Shown here: positions 8,779 through 14,963 of the stretch, piece by piece | Layout of the letters: the number at the start of each line of letters is the position of its first letter | Numbering within the stretch: position 1 is the stretch's first letter | Assembly: GCA_947072805.1 (NCBI GenBank) | Contig: CAMTJK010000031.1 | Span: forward strand, 1 to 18,410 | DNA: 18,410 nucleotides | Source: an uncultured Prevotella sp. | GTDB taxonomy: Bacteria > Bacteroidota > Bacteroidia > Bacteroidales > Bacteroidaceae | Reading direction: 5' to 3' | Translations under genes and position numbers: made by a program | The notes under the pieces: generated by a model | Database searches by the model: none | Seen by the model: the letters and a program-made list of their open reading frames with translations, nothing else | Told to the model about the DNA's origin: nothing

Positions 8779-8814
8779 AAGCCCCCAAACGTATTTCCAT
8801 GCGTTTGGGGGCTT
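8779..8814 (+). terminator. Rho-independent terminator after the efflux-lpxA unit
   Basis: A perfect 13-bp stem (AAGCCCCCAAACG, 8779-8791, with CGTTTGGGGGCTT, 8802-8814) has a 10-nt loop. It is followed by a short T-containing run. It lies 22 bp after the lpxA-like stop and closes the unit that began at about 1985. Confidence 0.88.
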
Positions 8815-8865
8815 TCATATTCCCGTATAGGTTAAGAATTTCATCTGCTTGCGTTGGTCTGAAAA

Positions 8866-8909
8866 ACGATTTGAGCTTAACAAAATCTTGTGGACGATTT
8901 GGGTTAAAC
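8866..8909. repeat. Two imperfect direct copies with 28-bp period
   Basis: ACGATTTGAGCTTAAC (8866-8881) and ACGATTTGGGTTAAAC (8894-8909) are direct copies with three mismatches, offset by 28 bp. The core TTTGGGTTAAAC recurs at 14227-14238. The repeat lies between the lpxA terminator and the 3' end of the radical SAM gene. Its function is unknown. Confidence 0.5.
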
Positions 8910-8936
8910 ACAGTACCAACGTGAGGGATGGACCTT

Positions 8937-9716
8937 TCAGTAGGAAGCGGAACAAGGAATGCCTGCGGCGATGACGCGACTGCAGATGGCGTCAAGCTCC
9001 TCGTGGCTTGCCTTCCGCAAACCGGTGTCGGGCGTTTCGCGGTCGATGGTGTAAATCATTACCTTCTGCGGAGCTATTGCCTTGACTGTCTCTAACCATG
9101 GAGCCACAAATTCCTCGCCCGTGTTGTCTGCGTTGAAGCCTCCGGCAGAAACACCCTTCATAAACATGGTCTGTATTATGATGTGCCCGTTGAAAGCTTT
9201 CATCCGCTCTATAATCTGCTCTACGTTGTAGTTCCCGGTGGGACGGTCTACCTTATTAATATATGCGGAGCAGACGGTGTCGAGTTTTAGTATGTTGTTG
9301 TCTATGCGCATGAGTGCGTCGTGCACGTCTTCCTTGTGAATGCGCGTTGAATTGCTCAGTACAGATATGCGTGCCTTTGGAAAATATCTGTCGCGCAACC
9401 TTATCGTGTCATCGATAATGCCGGCAAAGTCAGGGTGACACGTCGGTTCGCCGTTGCCTGCAAATGTCAGCACGTCGGGCTGTGGACCGTTGGCAGCCAT
9501 GTCGGCGAGTTTTTCTTCCAGTGCCAGCGCCACCTCGCTGCGTGAGGGCATCCTTAGGTTAGGACGGTGGTCGGCGTTGAAGCCACATTCGCAGTATATG
9601 CAGTCGAAGGTACACACTTTTCCGTCAGCCGGCAGCAGGTTTATTCCGAGCGAGACGCCCAGCCTGCGACTGTGTACCGGTCCGAAGATTGGCGAGGGAT
9701 ATATTACAGTGCTCAT
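8937..9716 (-). CDS. Radical SAM protein, COG0731-like
   Basis: This 259-residue enzyme should bind a 4Fe-4S cluster through C35, C39 and C42 (CTFDCIYC, CX3CX2C) and cleave S-adenosylmethionine to a 5'-deoxyadenosyl radical. GNGEPT at about 88-93 is the SAM-binding counterpart of the GGEP motif. The N-terminal SRRLGVSLGIN segment resembles the group annotated as COG0731-type Fe-S oxidoreductases, named after the wyosine enzyme. Bacterial members lack the wyosine pathway, so that name should not be taken as function. No auxiliary-cluster cysteine set is obvious. C44 lies next to the main motif, and the protein ends soon after the radical SAM barrel. It is single, divergent from ftsX, and its own -7 box lies at 9739-9746. 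The substrate is unknown. Confidence 0.85.
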   Translation of the reverse strand: MSTVIYPSPIFGPVHSRRLGVSLGINLLPADGKVCTFDCIYCECGFNADHRPNLRMPSRSEVALALEEKLADMAANGPQPDVLTFAGNGEPTCHPDFAGIIDDTIRLRDRYFPKARISVLSNSTRIHKEDVHDALMRIDNNILKLDTVCSAYINKVDRPTGNYNVEQIIERMKAFNGHIIIQTMFMKGVSAGGFNADNTGEEFVAPWLETVKAIAPQKVMIYTIDRETPDTGLRKASHEELDAICSRVIAAGIPCSASY

Positions 9717-9738
9717 GATAATCGTTTGAAAATGGCTT

Positions 9739-9746
9739 CAAAGGTA
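9739..9746 (-). promoter_or_regulatory. Predicted -7 promoter box for the radical SAM gene
   Basis: On the minus strand this reads TACCTTTG, matching TAnnTTTG. Transcription would start near 9732, about 16 nt before the ATG at 9716. It shares the 136-bp region 9717-9852 with the ftsX promoter. Confidence 0.65.
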
Positions 9747-9812
9747 TGCAAAAATGCACGATAATGGCGGTTAATACATGTTAAATGAACGAGCTGTTAG
9801 TGGTTTTTTTGT

Positions 9813-9820
9813 TACTTTTG
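9813..9820 (+). promoter_or_regulatory. Predicted -7 promoter box for the ftsX operon
   Basis: TACTTTTG matches TAnnTTTG. Transcription would start near 9826, about 26 nt before ATG 9853. This is why I prefer that ATG to the GTG at 9832, which would leave almost no leader. Confidence 0.65.
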
Positions 9821-9852
9821 CAGCACATTAGGTGTATTACATCTGTATCAGA

Positions 9853-10731
9853 ATGGGAAAAAAACGCAAAACAGCCCGCAACCGTACCGGTTTGCAGGTG
9901 GTTACATTATGTATAAGCACGACGATGGTACTTGTTCTTTTGGGCATGATGGTGTTCTCCGTACTGACTGCCCGCAACCTGTCGGCGTATGTAAAGGAGA
10001 ATCTCACTGTCACGGTAATGTTGGGAGACAAGATTACCGACAATCAAGCAAAACTGTTGTGCCGCGATCTCTACCGCAAGCCATACACGCGCCATGCGAG
10101 CTACATAAGCAAGCAACAGGCACAGCGTGAGCAATGCGCGGCAATGGGTTCGGATCCGTCGGAATTTCTTGGCTTCAATCCATTTGTTGCCACGCTTGAG
10201 GTACAGATGAAGTCGGATTATGCCAATGGTGACTCACTGCTCTGGATTTCGAAAGAGCTGAAATCGCTCAGCGAGGTTACCGATGTGGCTTATCAGGAAG
10301 ACCTGATGGACAAGGTGAACAGCACTCTCCGCAAGCTCAGTTTCATTCTGCTGGTGCTTGCCGTTCTGCTTACATGCGTGTCGTTCTCGCTTATCAACAA
10401 CAGCGTGCGCCTTAGCATCTATTCGCGCCGCTTTCTTATCCATACCATGAAACTTGTTGGTGCCTCCTGGGGCTTCATCCGTCGTCCGTTCATAAAGCGT
10501 GCGGTGGGAGTGGGGCTCGTGGCAGCGTTGCTGGCGTGCGGCGCGTTGGGTGGAGGTATGTATGCCTTGTACAACTACGAACCCAACATTATTATGGTGA
10601 TAACATGGCGCGAGCTCGCCATCACCGCCGCCTCGGTGTTCTGCTTTGGCATTATCATAACATCGCTGTGCTCATGGTTCTCCGTCAATAAGTTCCTTAA
10701 AATGACGGCGGGAGAGCTCTACAAGATCTGA
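9853..10731 (+). CDS. ftsX: Cell division protein FtsX
   Basis: FtsX is the membrane subunit of the FtsEX ABC-type complex, which couples ATP hydrolysis at the division site to activation of periplasmic peptidoglycan hydrolases. The 292-residue protein has the family plan: a short basic cytoplasmic N-terminus, helix 1 at about 13-37, and an extracytoplasmic domain to about 165. Three further helices follow, in FILLVLAVLLTCVSFSLI, VGLVAALLACGALGG and the C-terminal VFCFGIIITSLCSW region. IYSRRFLIHTMKLVGAS between helices 2 and 3 is the typical FtsX loop. ftsE is not adjacent, which is common in this phylum. It opens the operon running to folK, although 92 bp separate it from the next gene. Confidence 0.93.
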   Translation: MGKKRKTARNRTGLQVVTLCISTTMVLVLLGMMVFSVLTARNLSAYVKENLTVTVMLGDKITDNQAKLLCRDLYRKPYTRHASYISKQQAQREQCAAMGSDPSEFLGFNPFVATLEVQMKSDYANGDSLLWISKELKSLSEVTDVAYQEDLMDKVNSTLRKLSFILLVLAVLLTCVSFSLINNSVRLSIYSRRFLIHTMKLVGASWGFIRRPFIKRAVGVGLVAALLACGALGGGMYALYNYEPNIIMVITWRELAITAASVFCFGIIITSLCSWFSVNKFLKMTAGELYKI

Positions 10732-10823
10732 TGTGCGTGCCGCCGGCTGCCGCAATACACAGGTAAGGAGGAGCACCGCTACATCACATTCAAGAATACT
10801 ATTTACAGAAACATAAAAAGAAT

Positions 10824-11084
10824 ATGGACAAAAGAAACTTCGCTTTCGACCGTTTGAACTTCATCTTGCTCGCCGTCGGCATGGCGGTTGTCGTGATAGG
10901 ATTTCTGCTCATGAGCGGTCCTGGTTCGACGGATGCGGCTTACGAGCCCGACATCTTCAGTACCCGCCGCATAAAGGTTGCCCCTGTGGTGTGCCTTGTG
11001 GGTTTCCTTTCGATGATATATGCTATCGTACGCCGTCCTAAAGATGCCGGCAAGTCTGACGACAATGAAGTAAAGAAAGCGTAA
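10824..11084 (+). CDS. DUF3098 small membrane protein
   Basis: This 86-residue protein matches the DUF3098 family, which is commonly found between ftsX and uppP in Bacteroidota. It begins with FAFDRLNFILLAVGMAVVVIGF, giving a first membrane helix at about 11-30. A soluble loop with YEPDIFSTRRIKVAP follows, then a second helix at about 52-67 and a charged, Lys/Asp-rich tail. The function is unknown. Position between a division protein and the undecaprenyl-diphosphate phosphatase suggests an envelope role, but this is inference from context only. The following gene starts 9 bp after its stop. Confidence 0.88.
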   Translation: MDKRNFAFDRLNFILLAVGMAVVVIGFLLMSGPGSTDAAYEPDIFSTRRIKVAPVVCLVGFLSMIYAIVRRPKDAGKSDDNEVKKA

Positions 11085-11093
11085 CAACAGAAT

Positions 11094-11897
11094 ATGGATT
11101 GTATAGAAGCACTTGTCCTCGGCTTGCTGCAGGGACTCACTGAATATCTTCCGGTGAGCAGCAGCGGTCATCTTACCATAGGCTCCGAACTGTTTGGTAT
11201 CAACGGTGAAGACAATCTTGCCTTTACCGTGCTCGTGCATGTGGCTACCGTGTTTAGCACGCTGGTGGTTCTGTGGCGCGAGATAGACTGGATATTCCGC
11301 GGACTGTTCAAGTTTGAACTGAATGCTGAGACGAAATATGCCCTCAATATTGTCGTTTCGATGATTCCGATAGGCATTGTCGGCGTGTTCTTCAAGGAAG
11401 CGGTAGAGGGAATATTCGGCTCCGGACTTCTCATTGTGGGGCTTATGCTGCTGCTTACAGCTGCTCTGCTCGTGTTTTCATACTATGCAAAGCCCCGCAG
11501 AAAGGAACATATCAGCCTCCGCGACGCCTTCATCATAGGCATTGCACAGGCCTGTGCGGTGATGCCCGGACTTTCACGCTCCGGCACTACCATTGCCACA
11601 GGACTGCTGCTGGGCAACAGCAAGGACAGTCTGGCACAGTTCTCGTTCCTTATGGTCATTCCACCGATACTCGGCGAGGCGCTGCTCGACGTGATGAAAG
11701 CCATCAAGGGTGAAGCCTCGTTCGGAGGCATCGACACGCTGCCGTTGCTGGTAGGCTTTGTCTCCGCGTTTGTAGCCGGATGTCTTGCCTGCAAGTTGAT
11801 GATAGGAATAGTAAAGAAAGGCAAACTCATCTACTTCGGAGCTTATTGCGCCGTAGTGGGTGTGGCAACCATAGTTTATTCCATTTTCCTTTCATGA
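11094..11897 (+). CDS. uppP: Undecaprenyl-diphosphatase UppP (BacA)
   Basis: This integral membrane enzyme dephosphorylates undecaprenyl diphosphate. It thereby recycles the lipid carrier for peptidoglycan, O-antigen and other wall polymers. Overproduction in other bacteria gives bacitracin resistance. The 267 residues carry both family signatures: the (E/Q)-rich motif GLTEYLPVSSSGHL at 14-27, with E17 and H26 corresponding to E. coli E21 and H30, and PGLSRSGTT at 158-166 with the essential Arg162. Multiple hydrophobic helices fill the remainder. Length is normal for the family. Its stop is one base from the truB start, so translation of the two is probably coupled. Confidence 0.96.
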   Translation: MDCIEALVLGLLQGLTEYLPVSSSGHLTIGSELFGINGEDNLAFTVLVHVATVFSTLVVLWREIDWIFRGLFKFELNAETKYALNIVVSMIPIGIVGVFFKEAVEGIFGSGLLIVGLMLLLTAALLVFSYYAKPRRKEHISLRDAFIIGIAQACAVMPGLSRSGTTIATGLLLGNSKDSLAQFSFLMVIPPILGEALLDVMKAIKGEASFGGIDTLPLLVGFVSAFVAGCLACKLMIGIVKKGKLIYFGAYCAVVGVATIVYSIFLS

Positions 11898-11898
11898 C

Positions 11899-12609
11899 AT
11901 GAATTTCACCGAAGGAGAGATTTTGTTCATAGACAAACCCTATGGCATGTCGAGCTTCGGGGCTCTGGCGAGAGTGCGCACAAGCATATCGCGGCGTCTC
12001 GGCGTGAAGCGTATAAAGATAGGACACGCCGGCACGCTGGACCCCCTTGCCACCGGTGTACTGATATTATGTACCGGCAGACGCACCAAGGACATAGAGA
12101 CACTGCAGTATCATACAAAGGAATATATCGCCACGCTGCAGCTCGGTGCCACTACGCCGAGTTATGACAGGGAGCACACGGTGAACTTCACCTATCCCAG
12201 CAACCACATAACGCGCGGACTGATAGAAGCTGTGCTGCCGCGCTTCCTGGGTGAGATAAAACAGGTGCCGCCGGAATATTCGGCGTGCAAGATAGGCGGG
12301 CAAAGGGCTTACAAGATGATGCGCAAGGGCAAGGATGTGGAACTAAAGGCAAAGACATTGCGTATCGACGAGATTGAGCTGCTGTCGTACGATGCCTGCA
12401 GCAAGCAGATGTCTATACGTGTAGTGTGCGGAAAGGGCACTTACATACGTGCTCTGGCTCGCGATATCGGAGAAGCCCTCGGCAGCGGAGCTTTCCTAAC
12501 GCAACTGCGGCGCACAAGGGTGGGCGACGTCAGGGTGGAAGACTGCCTGCAGCTCGATGATTTCGATACATGGCTACAACGTCAAACCATAGAAGAACAA
12601 TCCAAGTAA
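11899..12609 (+). CDS. truB: tRNA pseudouridine(55) synthase TruB
   Basis: TruB isomerises uridine 55 in the T-loop of almost all tRNAs. The 236-residue protein has the catalytic motif GHAGTLDPLATGVL at 42-55, with the nucleophile Asp48. KxxPPxYSA-type (KQVPPEYSACK), AYKMMRKG and GTYIRALARDIGEALG motifs follow in the usual order. It is shorter than E. coli TruB (314 residues) because it lacks a clear C-terminal PUA domain, a shortening seen in many Bacteroidota and Firmicutes enzymes. It begins one base after uppP and precedes queA by 13 bp, making a small tRNA-modification pair within the operon. Confidence 0.96.
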   Translation: MNFTEGEILFIDKPYGMSSFGALARVRTSISRRLGVKRIKIGHAGTLDPLATGVLILCTGRRTKDIETLQYHTKEYIATLQLGATTPSYDREHTVNFTYPSNHITRGLIEAVLPRFLGEIKQVPPEYSACKIGGQRAYKMMRKGKDVELKAKTLRIDEIELLSYDACSKQMSIRVVCGKGTYIRALARDIGEALGSGAFLTQLRRTRVGDVRVEDCLQLDDFDTWLQRQTIEEQSK

Positions 12610-12613
12610 GGAG
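12608..12613 (+). promoter_or_regulatory. Shine-Dalgarno site for queA
   Basis: AAGGAG overlaps the truB stop and lies 9 nt before the queA ATG at 12623. It is notable because most genes in this window have no Shine-Dalgarno sequence, as is usual in Bacteroidota. Confidence 0.6.
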
Positions 12614-12622
12614 AAAAGATAT

Positions 12623-13783
12623 ATGAAACTGTCACAATTCAAATTCAAACTGCCCGAATCGCAAATTGCATTGGAGCCGGCGCACCGTGCGTTTGAGAAC
12701 GAGGATGGCACAGTGGAGAAAGTATATAACCGCGATGCCTGCCGCCTTATGGTTATTCACCGTAAGAGCCGTACCATCGATATGTACAAGAAGAATGCCG
12801 ACGGCACCGACATGAAAGATGCTGACGGCAATCCCGTATACCTCGGATTCCGTGATGTAATGAACTATTTCGATGAGGGCGACACTTTCATCTTCAACGA
12901 TACGAAAGTGTTTCCTGCACGTCTTTACGGCACAAAAGAGAAGACCGATGCAAAGATAGAGGTGTTTCTGCTGCGAGAACTCAACGAAGAGCTGCGCCTT
13001 TGGGACGTGCTCGTGGAGCCGGCAAGGAAGATACGCATAGGCAACAAGCTTTTCTTCGATGAAGATGGTCCCATGGTTGCCGAGGTAATAGACAATACCA
13101 CAAGCCGCGGACGCACGCTGCGTTTCCTTTATGACTGTCCTCACGATGAGTTCAAACAGGAGCTTTTCGCCCTTGGCGAGGCACCGCTGCCGCGATACAT
13201 CGTAGACAAACGCCGCGCCACTCCGGAGGATATGGAGAACTTCCAGACCATATATGCCCGCAACGAGGGCGCCGTTACTGCACCGTCCACCGGCTTGCAC
13301 TTCAGCCGCGAGCTGCTCAAGATGATGGAGATTAAGGGCATCAACTTCTCTTATATCACCGTTCATTGCGGTCTCGGCAACTTCGACCCCATAGAGGTGG
13401 AAGACCTCACCAAGCACAAGATGAGTTCGGAGCAGATGAACATCAGTGCAGAGGCATGCAGGATAGTAAACGATGCCAAGACCTCGGGTCACCGTGTATG
13501 TGCTGTGGGCGTGAGCACCATGCGTGCCACAGAGACAGCCGTGGGCACCGACGGATTGCTGAAGGAGTATACGGGATGGACAAATAAGTTCATATTCCCA
13601 CCTTACGACTTTGGAATGGCAAACAGTATGGTTGCCAACTTCTATCATCCCGAATCGACGATGCTCATGACTACTGCCGCTTTCGGTGGCTACGACATAG
13701 TTATGGAGGCTTACGAGACTGCTGCCGAGAACGGCTATATGTTTGGATGCTACGGCGATGCACTGCTTATCGTCGATGACTGA
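12623..13783 (+). CDS. queA: S-adenosylmethionine:tRNA ribosyltransferase-isomerase QueA
   Basis: QueA transfers and isomerises the ribosyl part of SAM onto 7-aminomethyl-7-deazaguanine at the tRNA wobble position, giving epoxyqueuosine. The 386-residue protein matches E. coli QueA throughout: FKFKLPESQIA at 7-17, FIFNDTKVFPARL at about 89-101, GAVTAPSTGLHFS at about 216-228, HCGLGNFDPI, and a C-terminal NFYHPESTMLM and YGDALLI. It is about 30 residues longer than the E. coli enzyme. Part of the excess is an Asp/Lys-rich segment at about 54-75 (YKKNADGTDMKDADGNPV), which looks like an enlarged surface loop. It lies between truB and folK. Other queuosine genes are not in the window. Confidence 0.96.
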   Translation: MKLSQFKFKLPESQIALEPAHRAFENEDGTVEKVYNRDACRLMVIHRKSRTIDMYKKNADGTDMKDADGNPVYLGFRDVMNYFDEGDTFIFNDTKVFPARLYGTKEKTDAKIEVFLLRELNEELRLWDVLVEPARKIRIGNKLFFDEDGPMVAEVIDNTTSRGRTLRFLYDCPHDEFKQELFALGEAPLPRYIVDKRRATPEDMENFQTIYARNEGAVTAPSTGLHFSRELLKMMEIKGINFSYITVHCGLGNFDPIEVEDLTKHKMSSEQMNISAEACRIVNDAKTSGHRVCAVGVSTMRATETAVGTDGLLKEYTGWTNKFIFPPYDFGMANSMVANFYHPESTMLMTTAAFGGYDIVMEAYETAAENGYMFGCYGDALLIVDD

Positions 13784-13801
13784 TAAAAAGACGACACACT
13801 G

Positions 13802-14236
13802 ATGCACATTGTTTATATGAGCCTCGGAGCCAACATAGGTGACAAGGAGGCCACATTGCAAAGGGCAATAACACGTATAGAAGAGCTGATTGGCACCGTA
13901 GTGCGCCGGTCGGCTTTTCTTGTTACAGAGCCGTGGGGCTTCCGTTCCGACAACCGGTTTGTCAATGCTGCCATCTGTTGCACCACCGACATGTCGCCGG
14001 AACGTGTGCTCGAGGTCACGCAGAAGATAGAAAGAGAACTCGGTCGCACGGCAAAGTCGGTGGCAGGGCAGTATCATGACCGCACCATCGACATAGACCT
14101 GCTGCTCTACGACGACCTGTGCATAGACATGCCGGGGCTGCAGATTCCGCATCCTCGTATGTTTGAGCGTGACTTCGTCATGATACCGCTGCGCGAGATA
14201 ATGCCCGACATTGACGAACGCTTTCGTTTGGGTTAA
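13802..14236 (+). CDS. folK: 2-amino-4-hydroxy-6-hydroxymethyldihydropteridine pyrophosphokinase
   Basis: FolK (HPPK) transfers pyrophosphate from ATP to hydroxymethyl-dihydropterin, the step before dihydropteroate synthase in folate synthesis. The 144 residues include MSLGANIGDKEATLQ at 6-20, the EPWGF substrate loop followed by RFVNAA, and the signature RTIDIDLLLYDD at about 94-105. The two Asp of that signature bind the magnesium ions. It is slightly shorter than the E. coli protein (159). It starts 18 bp after queA and is the last gene of the unit, followed by short repeats and a bidirectional terminator. Confidence 0.94.
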   Translation: MHIVYMSLGANIGDKEATLQRAITRIEELIGTVVRRSAFLVTEPWGFRSDNRFVNAAICCTTDMSPERVLEVTQKIERELGRTAKSVAGQYHDRTIDIDLLLYDDLCIDMPGLQIPHPRMFERDFVMIPLREIMPDIDERFRLG

Positions 14237-14272
14237 ACCCTAATGCCCCACTATTTGGCTTAAACCCTAATG
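14227..14272. repeat. 19-bp direct repeat with 27-bp period
   Basis: Bases 14227-14245 and 14254-14272 are direct copies that differ at one position (TTTGGGTTAAAC... versus TTTGGCTTAAAC..., both ending CCCTAATG). The first copy overlaps the last codons of folK. The core resembles the copies near 8866-8909. No family is recognised. Confidence 0.7.
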
Positions 14273-14281
14273 ACATATAAC

Positions 14282-14323
14282 AAAAAAAGCTCCCGCATAT
14301 CGTGAGATACACGGGAGTTTTTT
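14282..14323. terminator. Bidirectional terminator between folK and rpsO
   Basis: CTCCCG (14290-14295) pairs with CGGGAG (14312-14317). The stem is flanked by an A-run at 14282-14288 and a T-run at 14318-14323, so each strand reads as a hairpin followed by U residues. It serves folk on plus and rpsO on minus, which converge here. Confidence 0.85.
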
Positions 14324-14348
14324 ATTTCTGCTTTTGCAGGACTCTGTC

Positions 14349-14618
14349 TTATCGGCGCAGACCCAGTGCCTTGATGATGGCACGATAGCGGTTGATGTCG
14401 CGATCGTAGAGATAGTTCAGCAGAGCGCGGCGCTTGCCGACGAGCTGTGTAAGAGCTCTTGCCGTTGTGTAGTCCTTGTGGTTCTTCTTCAGGTGCTCTG
14501 TCATGTGAGAAATACGATAAGAGAAGAGAGCGATCTGGCTTTCTGCCGAACCGGTGTCTTTTGTAGACTTGCCATACTTCTCGAAGATTTCCTGCTTTTT
14601 AGCTTTTTCCAAATACAT
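14349..14618 (-). CDS. rpsO: 30S ribosomal protein S15
   Basis: S15 is a primary binding protein of the 16S rRNA central domain and takes part in an inter-subunit bridge. The 89-residue protein has the standard length and motifs: DTGSAESQIALFSYRI near 21-36, HLKKNHKDYTTARAL, and VGKRRALLNYLYDRD. The C-terminus is ALGLRR. It is transcribed divergently from typA, from a -7 box at 14728-14735. The leader of about 100 nt is long for this window. In other bacteria S15 represses its own mRNA through leader structures, so autoregulation is possible here, though I cannot show it. Confidence 0.98.
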   Translation of the reverse strand: MYLEKAKKQEIFEKYGKSTKDTGSAESQIALFSYRISHMTEHLKKNHKDYTTARALTQLVGKRRALLNYLYDRDINRYRAIIKALGLRR

Positions 14619-14727
14619 AGTTGTTTGTTTGATTAATTTGTTGTTGTAATTACATCTCTCAAACGCATGCCGCCTTAATCACAACGGGACGTTTTCGAAT
14701 GCACCGGATTTTCCGGATTTGCGGCTG

Positions 14728-14735
14728 CAAAGGTA
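14728..14735 (-). promoter_or_regulatory. Predicted -7 promoter box for rpsO
   Basis: On the minus strand this reads TACCTTTG, matching TAnnTTTG. Transcription would start near 14721, about 100 nt upstream of the rpsO ATG. Confidence 0.68.
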
Positions 14736-14929
14736 GCTATTTTCTTCCGAATAGTATTGTATTACAGTGTATTTCATCGTTTCTTTAACTTATTTTTGCT
14801 TTATCGGGATGCAAATAGGCGGCATATCCCTCCTTGTGTATGTCCCGATTTGCGAGGAAACAGGGCAAGAAATTGCCTGTGGAACCTAATAAAATAGTAC
14901 GCCGTTAAATGTATATGGATAAAAAACAT

Positions 14930-14937
14930 TAACTTTG
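14930..14937 (+). promoter_or_regulatory. Predicted -7 promoter box for typA
   Basis: TAACTTTG matches TAnnTTTG. Transcription would start near 14943, about 21 nt before the ATG at 14964. Confidence 0.68.
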
Positions 14938-14963
14938 CAGACGATTTTTAAGGTATCAAATCA

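Larger units (their letters stand above)
14619..14963. other. Divergent rpsO/typA regulatory region
   Basis: This 345-bp region holds no gene that I can support. It contains the rpsO leader (14619-14721) and promoter on minus, the typA promoter on plus, and a small hairpin CCGGA-TTT-TCCGG at 14704-14716 near the 5' end of the rpsO transcript. The remainder is A+T-rich spacer. Confidence 0.7.

Noticed and set aside
7959..8780. A 273-codon minus-strand frame opposite the lpxA-like gene
   Set aside because: It would cross the hairpin region, shows no domain, and mirrors the hexapeptide-repeat codons of the sense gene.
10762..10775. Strong Shine-Dalgarno-like TAAGGAGGAG in the ftsX-DUF3098 gap
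   Set aside because: No start codon with an open frame follows at a suitable distance; the real DUF3098 ATG is about 50 bp further on.
12632..14152. A 506-codon open frame on the minus strand opposite queA and folK
   Set aside because: It is antisense to two clearly recognisable genes and crosses their boundary. Its translation is rich in His, Val and Cys with no domain, as expected from the codon bias of the sense genes.
14227..14272. A CRISPR array
   Set aside because: Only two copies with an 8-bp gap, far too short for spacers, and no cas genes nearby.
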